Shown here in pieces: positions 1 through 15,100 of a stretch of DNA of 64,000 nt (position 1 is the first letter of the stretch; every line of letters begins with the position of its first letter). The stretch is from Temnopleurus reevesii (taxonomy: Eukaryota > Echinodermata > Echinoidea > Temnopleuroida > Temnopleuridae), in assembly GCA_036244855.1 (NCBI GenBank), contig BQKZ01001703.1, forward strand, positions 29,681-93,680, read 5' to 3'. A model generated the notes under the pieces. The model did no database searches. It was not told the DNA's origin and worked only from the letters and a program-made list of their open reading frames with translations. A program made the translations under genes and the position numbers.

Positions 1-120
1 CATGTTGTGAGTAATACATCAGCTCGACTGTATGAGACCCTACCACTCGGTACGACACCCATCCTACATGATATGCACAATGAACAAGATGTTAGCATTT
101 TCACTGCTAACGAAGAAACG
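1..120 (+). CDS. PLXN: plexin exon: end of Sema domain (partial)
   Basis: Frame 1 is open from the first base to a GTAAGT donor at 121. The peptide contains SARLYETLPLGTTPILHDM, which matches the last strands of plexin Sema propellers, where a YE...PVGD.PIL.DM pattern precedes PSI1. The exon ends on a full codon (phase 0). Its start is outside the window. Confidence 0.85.
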
Positions 121-3100
121 GTAAGTTAGAGAAGAAAATGTTTCTAAAACCTCTCTGTTGTGACGTAAGAGCCAGAGGTGATCAGTAAACACCAGATATG
201 AATGGAAGATGCATGGGGATGGAAATCACCACATAGCTGAACTAGATATTTTCTCAGAAAAAGTATAATAACAATAACCAAATCAATTCTCCTAGGAGGT
301 AATATTAAGTTCAGCTGTCTGGTAATTCACATTGTAATTTCTTTGCTAACACATTCTCCATAAGGTTGGCATATCTTTAATACACACCAACAAATTTTTC
401 ATTATCCTGCTTTTAAAGTTTTATCTGCCAACCTAGAACTGTATTCCTTACTTTGTTGGTCTTCTTTTGAGAAGGGATTAAAATAAATAGATATAAGTAA
501 TCAATGTGGAAAACATTAATGTCGTAAAGCAATCCATCTGACTAAATCCAAAATTACTTTTTGTATAGCTAGTATAAATTGGTATGAAATTGGATTGGTA
601 TGAAATTTTGGAATTTGTTGTACATGATGCACACCAGCAATCCACAGAATTCATATAGTGTACCTCTTCTCAAGGGCAAATACAGGTGTAGCACAAACAT
701 GGACTTGAGTTGGTCAGGATGTAAATCAAATGGTTTCTTTTTCCTGCAGATATTATGAAAATACCACATGGGCCCCGGATATGATTCCATATTTGTAGAA
801 AAATCAATGTTTAATTCATTCATTTTTTTTAAATCACTGATTCCAAAATCTGATGCAAACTTTTCTCCCATGGCCATTGCAATGTCATGTTCAACTGGTG
901 CTGACAATTGGGGAGTGTGCCAATATTCTAGATTACATCTTCTATATTTGCTTGGATGCCCTTAAGCATGGGACGATTGCCATTAGATCATTTGTGACAA
1001 TTTCATCTTCAAACAACCTTTTAAAGACAACATTCTTCATGTAATGTTTGAAATCAAGATAAGATTTTATCTCTTTATTTAGATTTGTCTGGGAGTACGT
1101 CTTCCATTCAGTAGAGAAAAATGCTCTACAAATGGGATTTTTGTATGAATATTCACACGAGTATCAGTTTATCATGTCAGAAAATGCTATTTTAGTGAAT
1201 GGTAGCAGCTATATTGCTACATGTATATGTAAAAGGAGAATTAATAAGAAAATGCTGAATATTTGAGGAATTATCATGACTGATGAATTTACAATGGTAT
1301 TGCTTCTGAAGGTTTGCCAGGCCTTCATTTTCAGGAAATATTTCACAAAAATGTTAATATATCATTAGCTGAACTTACAGCTTTTTCAATACCAACAGAT
1401 GAAGTTACCCCAATTTGTAATGCCTCCATGTATAGTGGCGGAATTTATCGTTCAGTGCCATTTTAATCCGAATTCAATTTACTGAAGTGGTACCTGGATG
1501 GATAATTAACAGAGTGTGAAATGTGTAAGCCCCTCTAATGATCTTTCCGCTCTTCGTGAAATTTCAAATATTCTGATTAGACAATTATACAGCAGCGTGC
1601 AATTTACGAGGGTGATTTTGTACAATATGTGTCCTTTGTTTCCTGTTCATAATCAATTTCAAACATTTGTATTTTATGAAAAATTCGCCTCTGTGTAGTT
1701 TTGGTTTGTGTGCTCCAAAGGATGCTACGTATTTTGTGCCAAGAAAAGAGCAACAGTTTGCAAGGAGGCGATGAATAATATAGAGAGCAATGAATTGAGC
1801 AAAAAATAATAAGTGATAACCACATGGGAGTCAGCATTTACTAATTATTTGTGCAGGGAATCCTGGTTTGGAACGACGACAATATAGAAGCGACATACTG
1901 TATTATGAGCGTCTGAGGCCCAACCCTTATGACTAAGGATGACCAGACAGTTTATTGAGAAGGTTTAATTGTCTTATTCCCAAGGTGTCATCCAATGAGG
2001 GTTTAATGAATGCAATTAATCTTCACTTGTGAGCCTTGCCCTGCTTCAATGCAGCCACAGGCTCCTGCCTGTACTTGATTATATTGCGAAAGAGAGCGTA
2101 CCGTCGTCGGTATCCGCATTTAGATTTGTTGGTGTTGCTTTGATTAGTTTGCTGATTGTGACATTTGATTTGAGAAAGGATCAAGGATATGCTGGATAGA
2201 ACGGGAAGTGACAGTTTATACCTGGGAAATAAATCCTTATAAAGAGAATTAGAGAAGGAAAGATCATGATAATGCAAGGATTCCTTGAATTTATATTGGT
2301 TGTCAGGTTGACCAATTAAATTCTAAAATTGACATGACTTTCCTGTTTTGTTATTAAAAATGAGTTCTAAAACATTCTCAGAATTAATGCATTAGATATT
2401 TATGTCACATATCAACTACCCAGGTAATGAAGTATTATTGTATTTCCACTCTTTTGAAAAATGTCAAGATGAACTTGGAGTGTTGATATTTTTTCTTTTT
2501 TTTTTCTTCTCATTTTATATTCAGAAATCTAAGAAAATAATCAAACTACACGAATTAGAATATTGTTTCTTAATTATGTAAAGGAAATATGGTAATTTGC
2601 ATGTACTTGTCTAGAACATATATTTATTTTTAATTTAACTTTTTTACTCATCAAATATTCAAACATTTAAAAAAGAACAATATTAAACTGTTCAAAATAG
2701 AATTGTTTCTTGTATAAAGGAAATACATGTATGTTGATTTGCATATACGTGACTAGCACATGCATGGTACATGTATATCATCCTTCTAGATTACATATTG
2801 ATATCAGATAGTTTTGAGTAACTCTAGAATGAACACAATATACTTCAATTCCTGGCAGGTGTTATGATATCTCTCTCCATTGGACTTTCATAAAGAGTTT
2901 AACAACCTTGTGTAATTCAAGCGCGATATGATCTTGACAATGCACCGTTGTGATTTTAGAAGAGCCCTTATATTGTGCGTCATTGAAATCAAAATATGTG
3001 TCCACACAGATCGTGCTATTGTAGTGGTATGGAGCGTTGGTTACCTACACCTCCTGTGGAAAACACATTGGGGTTGTCCACAAATGTCTTTGCATTTGCT

Positions 3101-6100
3101 TCACGGGAAGACAAAATTGAAGTGAATTATTCATCAATTCCAGTTCCGGAGTTATTGAATTTGTATGGCACGACTGGAATTGCATTATAGATTGATTTTT
3201 AGAATGTCATAGACATGACATGAACTCGGAGAAGGGGAGGGGATTGACTTCTTCTGAAATGGCAGATTTCTGCTAAACTTTTAAACGAAACACATCCCCT
3301 CTTTCATACCCCCGATTTAAGCTTATGAGGTGAATGCCCAGGTACATACCAGATGCTTTTTCTAGCAATAATTCAGGACAATAAAAATCAACCTCAAAAC
3401 AGTACAAGTTCCATTTCAGACTGATATTCACTGGGTGTTCACTGGTGAAATGCAGGGTAAATACTGGGTAAGTGTGAATGGGGATTCATTTGAGGTAAAA
3501 ACTGCCCTATTCAAGCATATCTTGGTGTCATTTAAATTCAAAACCAAAAACCAACAGGTCTGGCTACTTAAAAGTTGCAATTAAAGTTACAATGAATAAA
3601 TACATATATTACAAATTATGTATCATCAACAGATACAATTGATTATACAAACCCAGTAGCCTGTGGATATGTGAAAGGGTCCACTCACTAGAATAGTGAA
3701 AGACAGTGTTATGGTGTGTAAATGGGAAGCAGCTGCATCTTTCATAGAGTATAAAGTCCAGATGGATAGGAAAATATTTATGTTATTTTTGTCAGAATTG
3801 GGGCAAACATTAGAAGAAAAGTATTTCACTCAAACAATAAAGTTGTACTGCACACACTACCCATCTTTGTGCTGGATCTATGCAGTGTTGTATGACTGAT
3901 GGAATGACTCCTTGATTGTGTCAAGTGTTGTTATATTTTTTTTGTAAAAGAAACTGTGTTCCCATTCATATTTTCATTGTTAATTCTTCATAGCTAATCC
4001 TTACTTGAAAGCTATGAAATATGTTGGGTTATAGTAATCGCCAATAACAAATTTCAGCTATTATTCCTATCTATGTGCTTGATAGTGTTCAATATTTTTC
4101 AATAGTAATTTAGATTTTTGTTTGTAATATGTTCATGTTTTATTATTTCGGAAATTATGAGCAATGATTATAAAGAATAATGATTATCATTATTCTTTTG
4201 GTGTGTAATAGATTTTACACCCAATTATTCAATTTACTTTGATTTTATATCAAACAAATAAGACAATTGAATTGAATTGAATTGAATTGAATTTATTGGT
4301 TTCTATATCACATTACATATCATTCATATGAATTCATATTCCACCCAGAAATCACATATTTTAAAGAATTTATGTACTTTTACTAAATAGACCAGTGCCA
4401 TAGCCATGCCCTGTGCCATTTTTAAGTCTAACAACATTGTACTTTTTGCAAGATTAACTTATTCCTCCCTTCAAACTGGATATGTAAACAAGAAAAGTTT
4501 GAATAGAATTATTGCAAATGTTCATTTTCTCCATCTGATTCGGGAATGGGCGGGCTGGAATTAATTTTCTTCAAATGTAACCTAATATCGGTTCTCTTTT
4601 GTCCATTTTAATAGCTTTTCCGATTGGCAGTGGCTAACTGTGGGCAATTTTCAACTTGTGGAGAGTGCATCGGCGCTGGTGGCTCGCAGGATGGGGATCC
4701 CTATTGTGGATGGTGTACGCTAGAAGCTAGGTTAGTAAAATCTTTGTAACATCTGCTATCTAACTGCACCTGTCTTTCACTGTTTCAGGTAAACCTGGAG
4801 ATATGGAAGGAAATTAGGAGGCTTTTAAGAGATTTTCCTCGAAGATGAGGAAGTGAACAAGTCTGTGGTGTACCTCAGAGAATACCCTGAAATTAAGTTC
4901 ATAATGAAGCTCTAAACTTACTGCCTAAATGACAATATTTTGGTGAAAGTTGAATAGCAACTTGATTATGAGATTTTATCTTCTGTCATCAAAACATGGC
5001 AATGTTATTGTTTGAACCCAGAAAAAAAATTGGGCTGCTGAGTGCCAGTGTGTGAATGATTCAAATTGAGAACAACCAACTAGGCAATGGGAATAAGCTA
5101 ATTTAGTCCTCCGGTTGAATCCTCCTCATGTTTTCATTTTGGAGGGCATGAAGTCTAATTAGCGTATTTTTCAATAACACAAAATGATTATCACCTTTAT
5201 CAGTTTTAAAAGACACAAGGTTATGTTTTTATAATGATAAGCGCATGTCCTTAATAAATCCTCCTGAGGACATCAGTTGTGATAACAAGGAGCTTAATTA
5301 GTCTTCAGAGAGACACTTATGTCTGTCATACCATATGTATGTAAACCTGATCCCGACACATGTTCTGAATGTTACGATAGCTCTCTTGAATTAATTTTAG
5401 GTTTGGTTCTCGATAGGCACTTGTTTTTTAAGTGCGGTTTCTTTTGAAAGTGTCACCACAGGCAAAGCAGTCTATTGTGCTGTGAGTTTCTAAAGACCTT
5501 TTGCTCCGCCAAACTTCATCGCCATGGTTTATGCATGCAGTGTAAAGTGCTTGCCAGGGGTATAGCGACACCAAACCCATCGGGTTGAGGAATGCACACT
5601 GGTAGTGCTGTATCGGAGGTATTGAATTGCGAGCACATGTTATTACGATGATTCATATGCCCATGAAGTTGATCTTGTGTTACATGATAACCCTGTGGCT
5701 TTGACTACCAGTCAATCAGGGCAGCTAATCATCGATCGTCAGTGCCAGCCAACATGAAGGCCTAAATAATCTCACTGACAGATTGCCTCTGGTGATTAGT
5801 CTCCTCGCTCCTGACCTCTCCCGGGCATGTTGGCTGGGATTAGAAACGACTACCGTTTTACGCAAGCAATTTGGCATTCAGACAGAATTAAGACATTCCA
5901 GACAGAGACTGAATGTGACAGTGGCTCAAATACATGTGAAGGAAATAAATGGATGTGCTACACATGGAATGCAGAATGAAGCTGTTTTAGTTTCAGTTAA
6001 ATGATCTGAATTTGTGTCCCGATATTTCTAACTTTTGGTCTTTTGCTAAAAAATATAGATTTAATTAACAAATATTCTTGCAGACAATATTGCAGAAGAT

Positions 6101-9100
6101 TGATTAGGAGTGTCAACAACAAGTTTCAGTCTATATTTTAGATTTGGAATGTAATCATGCATATTCAGTAGCTCTCCTTGTATGGTTATGTGGGATTTAA
6201 AGTTGAATTTGCAGCATGTTCACTTGATGCATCCATATGAGTTCATATATATGTATTTAGCAGAAGATATAGCCTATTCTAGACAGCATATAGGGGTACT
6301 AGTCCACTTTTTTCTTATTTATGCAATATTCTAAATGATCTATTTCAATTAAGTTAAAGATTTTTCAAAACATGTTTGATTTTTGTTGCAAATTTCTTCA
6401 TTTTTTTTTCTTCATCCTGTTTGTGCGAAAATTTCCTGAACCCGCTACTCCAAATGTTTGGTGATAAAGCTGGATCGGTCATGTAGCCTTTGCCATTGCA
6501 CCCGATCATACTAATGACAAGGTTGTGAATGGTCCAGTTTATGTCAAAAAGCTGCGAACGTGTGGGGCATGTGTCTGCAAATAGGTCATTCATTCTTAGC
6601 CCAGAGATGATTCAATTTCTATGTGCAAGTAATTGAGACCCATCGACCGTAAATTAATAATGAACCTGAAGTAATTACATTGTATTCCAATCTAGTCTTG
6701 TACTTCAGACATTTGACTGAACTCTTCTAAAAGAAGGGAATTCCTGGATATGAAACAGCTGAATAGGTCAAGTTTTGGGTATATTTTTATGGTGTTCCTA
6801 TTATAGATTGAGAAATATGATCTGATTTATCTGGAAGGTTGGTTAAAAGTTTGTCTAATATTGTGAAATTGATAGGGTCATTATACTTCACATCTTCATT
6901 AGATAACACTATAGGAATCCAAGAGAATTGATCTGGGCCCCGTAACAAAGGTTTGCGATCAATTGCAAGTCTATGGAAAATCATGTACACTGTACGAAAG
7001 TTTGCAATTGATCGCAAAATCAAATAGCGATTATATAATCACAAATCTTTGTGTTACGGGAATCTAAATTTGCTAGATCACTTTAGTTATGCAAGTTCTG
7101 ATGTGTAATTTGAAATCCTTGCTACATGTTATCACTATAGAAGCTCAAAATATGTTACAGTGATCTCAAAGTGATTCCATTGTCCTGATTTTACAGTTAC
7201 AACAAGTTCAAGCAAGCAATTCTGATTAGCACTGTACTTGTTGAGTCTGATAAGTGTATTTAATTATTTAATTTAAATTCAATTATTATTATTATTATTT
7301 AAGGCCCATTTTAATGCTCCCTTTTCCAGGTCTCTAACACCTTGTGAATTGTGATGCTTGGTACTTAGTACATATTATGAATTACCAGTGGTGTTTCATT
7401 CAAATACTGATATGGGACCTGTTTCATGAAGCTGTTGGTAGCGGTATGCATGACTCTACAAATGATTGGTGATCCTTTCGCATGTGCCAACATTGGCCAT
7501 TATTGAGTGTAGGAAATGATCATCAGTCGTTCGTTGAGCCGTGTGTACCACTAGCTCATTGAATTGATTATTATCAAATATGCACAAGGGTGTTTCATCG
7601 TTGGGCGTTCTGGTTCAGATTAGAATTGTGTTTATAGATTGACGCACGCTGATCAATAGTTATTGAGCTTCCATAAAGTGATTAAGCACTTGGTCTAAAA
7701 TGGAGGATTAATTTGGGTAAGGCCGATTATGGGGGCCTATGTGATAATGCAATACATACTGCAAGGTATAATGATTTTATGAGTCTAGGTATTGCCGATA
7801 TTTAATTATGTTAAGTGCAGTAATTAAAAAGATTCATTATAAGATAATTTCCCTTGCTGGATGGGTTTAGTTACGTGTACTATATTTACCTTTTCTCTTT
7901 GCAACTTGTAAGTACAAGTACACCACTTAGACAAGGAGAACATTGATTCCTTTTAGTATGTCATGTGATATGATCATCGATATGGTCTACACTGTACTCT
8001 CAGATTCCATTGTTACTTCCACATTTATTATCGTGATTTAATGATGTCTTAATTAATGATTAATTCTATGATACTTTCATAACAATAGCCCCTCAAGAAT
8101 TTACTTTCATATTAATGGCACAAATATCGAAGGGATATGAAACCAAATAAAGGTAATTAATAAATTCACTAAAGCAGGATCCACACTGAGAGCCAAAACC
8201 TTAATTTTTCAGAAATTATGATAGTACTACAGGCGCTTATACGTGCAGTACAAACGAGTTATTCAACTCGCCAAGGGGCCTTGTTTTGGTAAAAAAAAAA
8301 GAAGTGAGAAGGTGATTTGATTAAGAAGAGAAGATGATAAAGTGATCTGTCCTTACTCTCCTTGGCGCCTTGTCTTAGACGACAAATTGAAAAAGCAACC
8401 TCTCCATACTGCCTATGCGCCTTGTCTTAGACAACAAATTCAAAAAGCAACCTGTCCGTACTGCCTTGGTGCCTTGTCTCGGACGACAAAGTGAAAAGGG
8501 GACTTGTACCAAGTCGTCTTTGCGCTGCAAGTATAAACTTCTGTAAATCTGTCATAGTTTCTGAAAGGTTAAGGTTTTGGCTCTCAATGTGAACCCTACT
8601 ATAGTCTAAGGACGTGTCTTGGGAAATTTAGATGTTTGGAAACTGAAAGCAGTTTTGAAAAAAAAATAATTCATTGGTTATCATTATCAAGTGTAATTAT
8701 TGCTGTTATTGTCTGGGGAACAAGAGACTATTTTGGAAAGTTCATGAGCTGTGTCCCTGAAGGTAGATGAACAGTATGCGGTTTATTACTTTCCAAGAGT
8801 ATATATTCAGCCTTTCATTGAAATAATAAAGATGTTTGGTTTATAGCAAAATGAACGCCAAAAGTGTGTTGCAAAAAGTAATTTTACAGGATATATTTGC
8901 ATTCATCCAAGATCAAGAATTTCACAAATTTCTAATGTTTTTTAAAAACGTTTATTGATATTTCATATTCTGTTTTATATATAGGCCTATGTCATGGACT
9001 TAATATTCAATTGAAACAATCATCACATGTAGATGTAGCTGGCTGGTAACATATTTGATGAGATGGGTTAGACCTGCCCAGTAATTATTTTGATTGTGTG

Positions 9101-12100
9101 AACTGCGTATGTACGAATGAACTCCAGCAGAAGGTTTGAAATTTCCGCGGTTTGTCTATGTAATCACTCAAATGATATATAGGCCTTGGGGTACGTGATC
9201 ATCAATCAGAGATCAGACGAGCCTAGAATATTGATTCTTCTGGCTTCAAATCAAATTACCGCTGCAAATTTGGCTTAGTTACCATGCAATATTATTTCTG
9301 TGTTTATACTATGCGCTGCAGGTATGGATATAGAGTATCACACATTATTGAATAGAAGCATGGAAAAGGAGAATGATGAAGATAGTATAGAGAGCGAGAG
9401 AGAAGGAGATGGAGAAGAAGCGTGATAAAGCAGAAGGGGAATGGAGGAAGAGAGAGTATGTTATCAAAGCGCGAAGGAAATGTGTTGACAGAGTATCTCT
9501 TCTTGGAAATTTCTGTATGACAAATTGATTTTGACAATATACATTTCATTGCAAAACTACAGTTTATTAATTACATAAAGACATTTGATTTCATTGTAAC
9601 AGTCATCATAATTGCTCCTGTAAGTGTAAAGAACATAGAGCAGTGAATCTAGTGCATGTGTGTGTTGAACACAAGTCGTGATTTATTATCTTCATGTATT
9701 GCCAAAACATTCTTTTGCATTTCTTCTTGATTCCAGTCAGCACTATACCATGGGAGGTACTGACACAGACTCGACCCCATTGTATGCTTGTGGATCTTTG
9801 GTATTTTCCCATTGAAGAAAAAGAAGATACCTGTTAGTGTATTCAAACCAGTAGGCCCACATGCTATACACCTACTTGACTCTTGAACTCCTCTGGAGAA
9901 ACCATATAGGTCCCGCCAGCCGCTCCCCCGCCAGAGCTGCGAAAATGAACAAACGAGAGATAGCGAGAGTTTAATATGTCAGAAGGCGCATCCTAGAATA
10001 GCTGGCATTCCTCTACCTTAACATGATTTATTATGTCTATAACAGGTGCACAGAGTATGAGGAGTGTGTTAACCCGGAGCTACCCCATCATTGGTTGGCC
10101 TATGATACCGCAGAGTGCATTAACATCAATCATATCACTCCAAGCAGCCTACCAAGACAAACCTCACAGGTATGGAACAAGATTTCTTAGTTTGTGTAAA
10201 CATGCCCCCTCCAATAAGTCAAGTTCAGTTTATACTACTATGCCGCCACAAATCGTTTGTAAATGTAATTAATCATATATTACAGTTATTAAGATGTCGT
10301 ATAGAGGTGCTCATGTTCTATCAAGTTACAGAACTTGAAGTTGAGAAAGTAATCTTCTGACTTCTGTTGCTCTATCTTGAAATCTGAACCTGCACCGGAT
10401 TAAATTAGGGCCTGCTTTCACTCTCATGAAAAAGCAAGACAAAATAGTTATGGAGATCAATGGGGTTTGAAATCTTGACATTTTGGTGCTCCAAAAGCCA
10501 TCTTCATCGCGACTATCATGGACGTAGGCTTGGCAAGTTTTATTCCATGGCAAAATAATAACCATCAATATGAAGCAAAAATAGGCTCCACTTGGATGCC
10601 CCCAAGTGCAGTTATCTGTGAAAACTAAGAACAATATGGTTGATAGAACACATCCATACAAACAACCAGCTCACCTACACATCAACAATCACATCAAATT
10701 ATGTCCACCGTTTGTCTGTTCTGAATGATATGACACTTTGAATCATTGCAAAGTAACGTCTAAATGGCAATGTGCATCTGTCTAGAAATATGCTTTCCAT
10801 TTATTGTCTCTATGCATTAAATACGAGGAACTATTTTTGGATTTTTATAATGTAAACAGATCCATTCACTCATTAGAATTGAAACATATTTTTTTAAGTG
10901 GTTGTCTTGGATTCGTTTTTGGCAAGTCACAGATAGGATGTATGCTATGGCTATGTGTTATGCGCTATAAAAGAACTGAATATTATTATTATTATTTTTG
11001 ATTAACACAATAAAGGACATTCAGTTGAGAGCTGGAGTGAATTGATTGTAAGGTACTGAATCTATTTTCAATTACAAGGTTTTCATAAGGACAGTATGTT
11101 CAAATATTGGATTTTATTAAGATAAACAGTGGACCAGCTGATAAAAAACACAGATGTAACAAACTGTTTATATTAACGAGATTTCACTTCATCTCGCAGA
11201 ATATGTTCTATACCAAAATTGATTATAATTGTTTTGTTATTTTAGAACACAGAGAAGATCAATTTTATTTCTTCTTGATCTTAGAATAATGAACTGTATA
11301 TCAATTCAACAATTCTTACAACCATGTCAAAAATTTGAGATATTACCTTTAATTTAATTTTCCAATCGAAAAAGACACCATTGTGTGTAATTACTGTAAT
11401 ATTTATTCTGGCCTTGGGCAATTAGCCTGGTGTTAGAATCAATCAGCCGGGGTGGAAAATCAATGTTTGTAAAATGACTACATTTCTCATATTTACATCT
11501 GCTTGGTGATTCATAGGGTAAGCATGATATGAGTGTGAGTAAACCAGTAGTGAAAGATGCGTACAGATGTCATGAATACTCGCTGACTGCATGTTTGCTT
11601 AGGCATCATTTGACGGGCAATTGCTTGATGACCTGAAGTATAGTACATTTCAGAAAATTAGTGTATTTTAAAATTTCTTGAATGAGAAAGCATTTGTATA
11701 TTCTTACCTACCAGCATAATTCCATATTGTTGTCTGTAGTACATTTTTGAAATAATCATAATGATAAAAACATTCATATAGCGCTTTAAACAAAGTGTTT
11801 CTAATCGCTCTGTTGCATCATTACCCTGCTATAGCATGGCTACCATAAGGTGCTCACTGCTGCATTCAACTAATTTTTTCCTAACAATACCCATTTACGT
11901 CACATGGGTTGAGTGCAGCACAATGTGTTTGGGAAGTTGTTAGGTGTCAGCAATTGTTTTGAATCCAACAGATTTCATTGTGCATCCATCTGTCTCCTCT
12001 TACATCATTTATTGTCTTCTATTATCTCATAGAATGGATTGAGAGATTGGACAAAGTATGTGACTCCCATTTAAGCATTCAAAATCGCTTTAGAATAAAA

Positions 12101-15100
12101 ACAACTTTCCCTCCCCCTTATTTTGCTTAGAAATGTAGAACAGATGCCATGCATGCTGTTTACTGAATAAGCAAGGAATTCACTATACTTTGTTTGCTTC
12201 TTCTATTGTGAAGGTCTGAATGGGAGCTGTTAACTTTGTCCAGTTTCTTTGCCAATTCTACGCACAGTGCATTGTTGAAAGAACACACTGTGAACAGAGG
12301 AGACAAAGGATTAGGAGAAAGGAAACAAATTTATTCTCAGCATTCAAAACAGCCAGATGCACATAGACTTTTTCCTTTACTCATATTCTGCAGGGATTCT
12401 GCATGTCGAACAGGTATCGCTCCTGTAAACATGGGAGCTACTTTTTGCATTCATGAAGCTATAGTGAAGGCTTGAATGAAGTTGATTAGTTGTCCAATTA
12501 CATTGTCCCTTCTTTTGAAAATGATAAGGGTTCACATCAGAAATACATTGACCACCAATTCCGTATATGTTTATCGTGTCCGAAAATCGCACATGGTTCT
12601 AACAGTCACAGATGTTTAATGCCTGTGAGCAAAAGGAGGGGACAGGTGTGATGAAGTATGGTATTGTTATTTTCTGAATTGCTCACTGCCATATTTCATT
12701 CTTTTTAACATCTTACTGATGTATAAGCCAATAACGTACATATATTTCTGTTACTTTGGACCACTTTGATATTTTAGCATGTTATTTCATGTTTTTGACA
12801 GTATTTGTACAAATAAGAATGTGTGTCATACAGATTAGAAATTTTTGCGAAGTCAAAATTGCAAAATTTGCGAATAATGATCCCCGAAATTTCAGCTTAC
12901 AGATCACATCATTTTAATACAATATCACCAGCTATGCAGTAGTGAATCTACAAGTATCCTGTTCAAAACCATAATAACAGGAGCTTTGCATCATACATGC
13001 ACATAACGGGTTACCGGAAGTTGGTTATGTCTACTGTCAGTAGATTGTTCCTGTCATTGTATGCCCAATTTCCCTCAATCTCTTGCATGTTGGCAATTTA
13101 CTTTTTTTATGCCATGTCATTATTTCACTTGTTATTAAATAGGTATATTTAACAGATTATGCTTATATACATGCTAAGCCTTTTTCGTTGGGAAAGTGTT
13201 GAATCAAATTTGCTGTTTCTTACATGAGCAAGTTATTTTCTTTGTACAATTTCAGAGTAGTCTGTTTTTAAGAAATTCAGCACCGTGATATCTGTATATT
13301 TGCCCCTGTCAGCAAACAATTGTGATGCTCACAAACATACGGTAGTTTCTGCACGTTAGCTTCACCCATTTTCCGACCATTGCACGTAATTTTCCTGTAC
13401 GATCGATGATAAACAGAAGTGGGTATGGCCAGAGTCTGACGGAGAGAGACCGGACTTCCTGCAGACACAGTCAGGATAACACGAGTGTGACATGAAACCC
13501 ACAACATAGGAAATGAGAGGAGTTTTTATCTTATTTGTTTGATGAAATGCTTTATTGTAGACTCTGCATTCTCACCTCTCAATATTCTGGCGCTTAGGAT
13601 GTGATAATGACAAATAACTTCCTGCAGTATCTCAGTTTCTTGTATATCCTGTTATATCAGAGTTTCTTGTACTTGCTGGAAAATACTGGGAATGGAAAAT
13701 AGTGCACGTTTGCAAAACTTGAGAAATCTCATTCATGGTGCTAAATGCATTATTCATGGTTCAATTTAGGCTATGAATAATCCAATACGGTTACTGATGT
13801 TGATATCTTATGAAATATTGAATTCACTTGAAAATGTGTCAGAATGTACTGACCGTATCTAAATTTGAAGCTGCACTTTCCCGCCCATAGTTGAATGATG
13901 ATTGAATTACAATTATGATAAGTCTCTCAATTTCACCTCCTCTCGGTCTGGAAGTCGGTGCTTTTATCTCCCTGTCCTGTCTTCATCTCCCGTTTACAAT
14001 ATGTACGTGTTTGGGTTTCTCTATCTTTGCCCCGTTTTATCCAGGGAGGTGTTATTTATACTCTCTTTTTCAATCTTTCCTCTCATTCTCTCTCTTTATT
14101 TACATGTATCTCTATTTTGCTGTTGATGTCAGTTATATTTACAGAGATGCCAACTGTTACGAAATATGCAAGAGGTGAAAATTGAAACATGAATAATGCA
14201 ACAGCTGAACAAAGGGAGAGCAAACATAACAACAATAACCATATTCTCAGTCATTCACTTTTGGTGAATGCATGTCCCGGGATTATTGGCATCTCTGTAT
14301 TAGAGTTATCTGCCTTATTTTGTCATCTAGCTTTCCTTCTCTCTTCCATCATCCATTTCTCTTTTCTCCCCTGTTCCATCCTTCCCTTCAATTCCTAGCT
14401 TCCAAATAATTGTGATGCCTATTAAATATATAGACACTAACATTTCATTGTAAAATATATTCTTTATTTCTTGCATAATCAGAGAAGAGTGGAGCACCTT
14501 ATTACTCTTTATACACGGTTGACAATGACCTTACTATCACAAAAGCATTCTCTCTAAGGAGTTTACAGAGGAAACATGATTAATGGCCTTAATCAGATTT
14601 TTGTGGGAATGAAATCACATTTGAAGCCTACCTGCTTGTCATTTAATAGTTTCAAATTGAATAATGTACCTGTACGTTGTCAGGCGAAGATGATACTGGC
14701 GTTATCTCGTTACTTGTTCCATCCTATTAGTGATTTAGTTTAGTAGATTTGGATAACAATCTTATCAGATTAATACCACCTTATGGTATGTAAATAGACA
14801 CTCCAGTTAAATGCATTATTTACTCAAGTAAAATGCATTACTCAAAAATGTTTGCCTTGCTTGTAAATGGGACATACAGAAATCCTTTGAACATAGACAC
14901 GTAAGCGTTAAGTTCAATGAGCTCAAGGGATAAATGAAATACCGGTAGGCCTATTCTCTATTTTTCATCGTTTTCTGAAGTATTTTTCAAAAGAACTCAT
15001 GCCTACAAGTATACTTCACGCTTTGTTACAGCTGTGCTTCGTAATTCACAGATTTATCCAGAAGCCAGCAGAATTTTGAAGAACACAAGCCCTGACATAA

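Larger units (their letters stand above)
4731..10045 (+). other. plexin intron with two MITE-like elements
   Basis: The intron holds the short inverted-repeat element at 6939-7060 and the TIR element with 52-bp internal repeats at 8173-8603, both listed separately. A purine-rich stretch lies at 9360-9475. Nothing else was assigned. Confidence 0.6.

Noticed and set aside
10326..10661. 111-codon minus-strand frame
   Set aside because: No recognisable domain, no splice-compatible neighbours and no conserved pattern; treated as chance.
13902..14185. Three overlapping hydrophobic plus-strand frames
   Set aside because: Pyrimidine-rich DNA lacks stop codons and gives Leu/Ser/Phe runs; no conserved motif.
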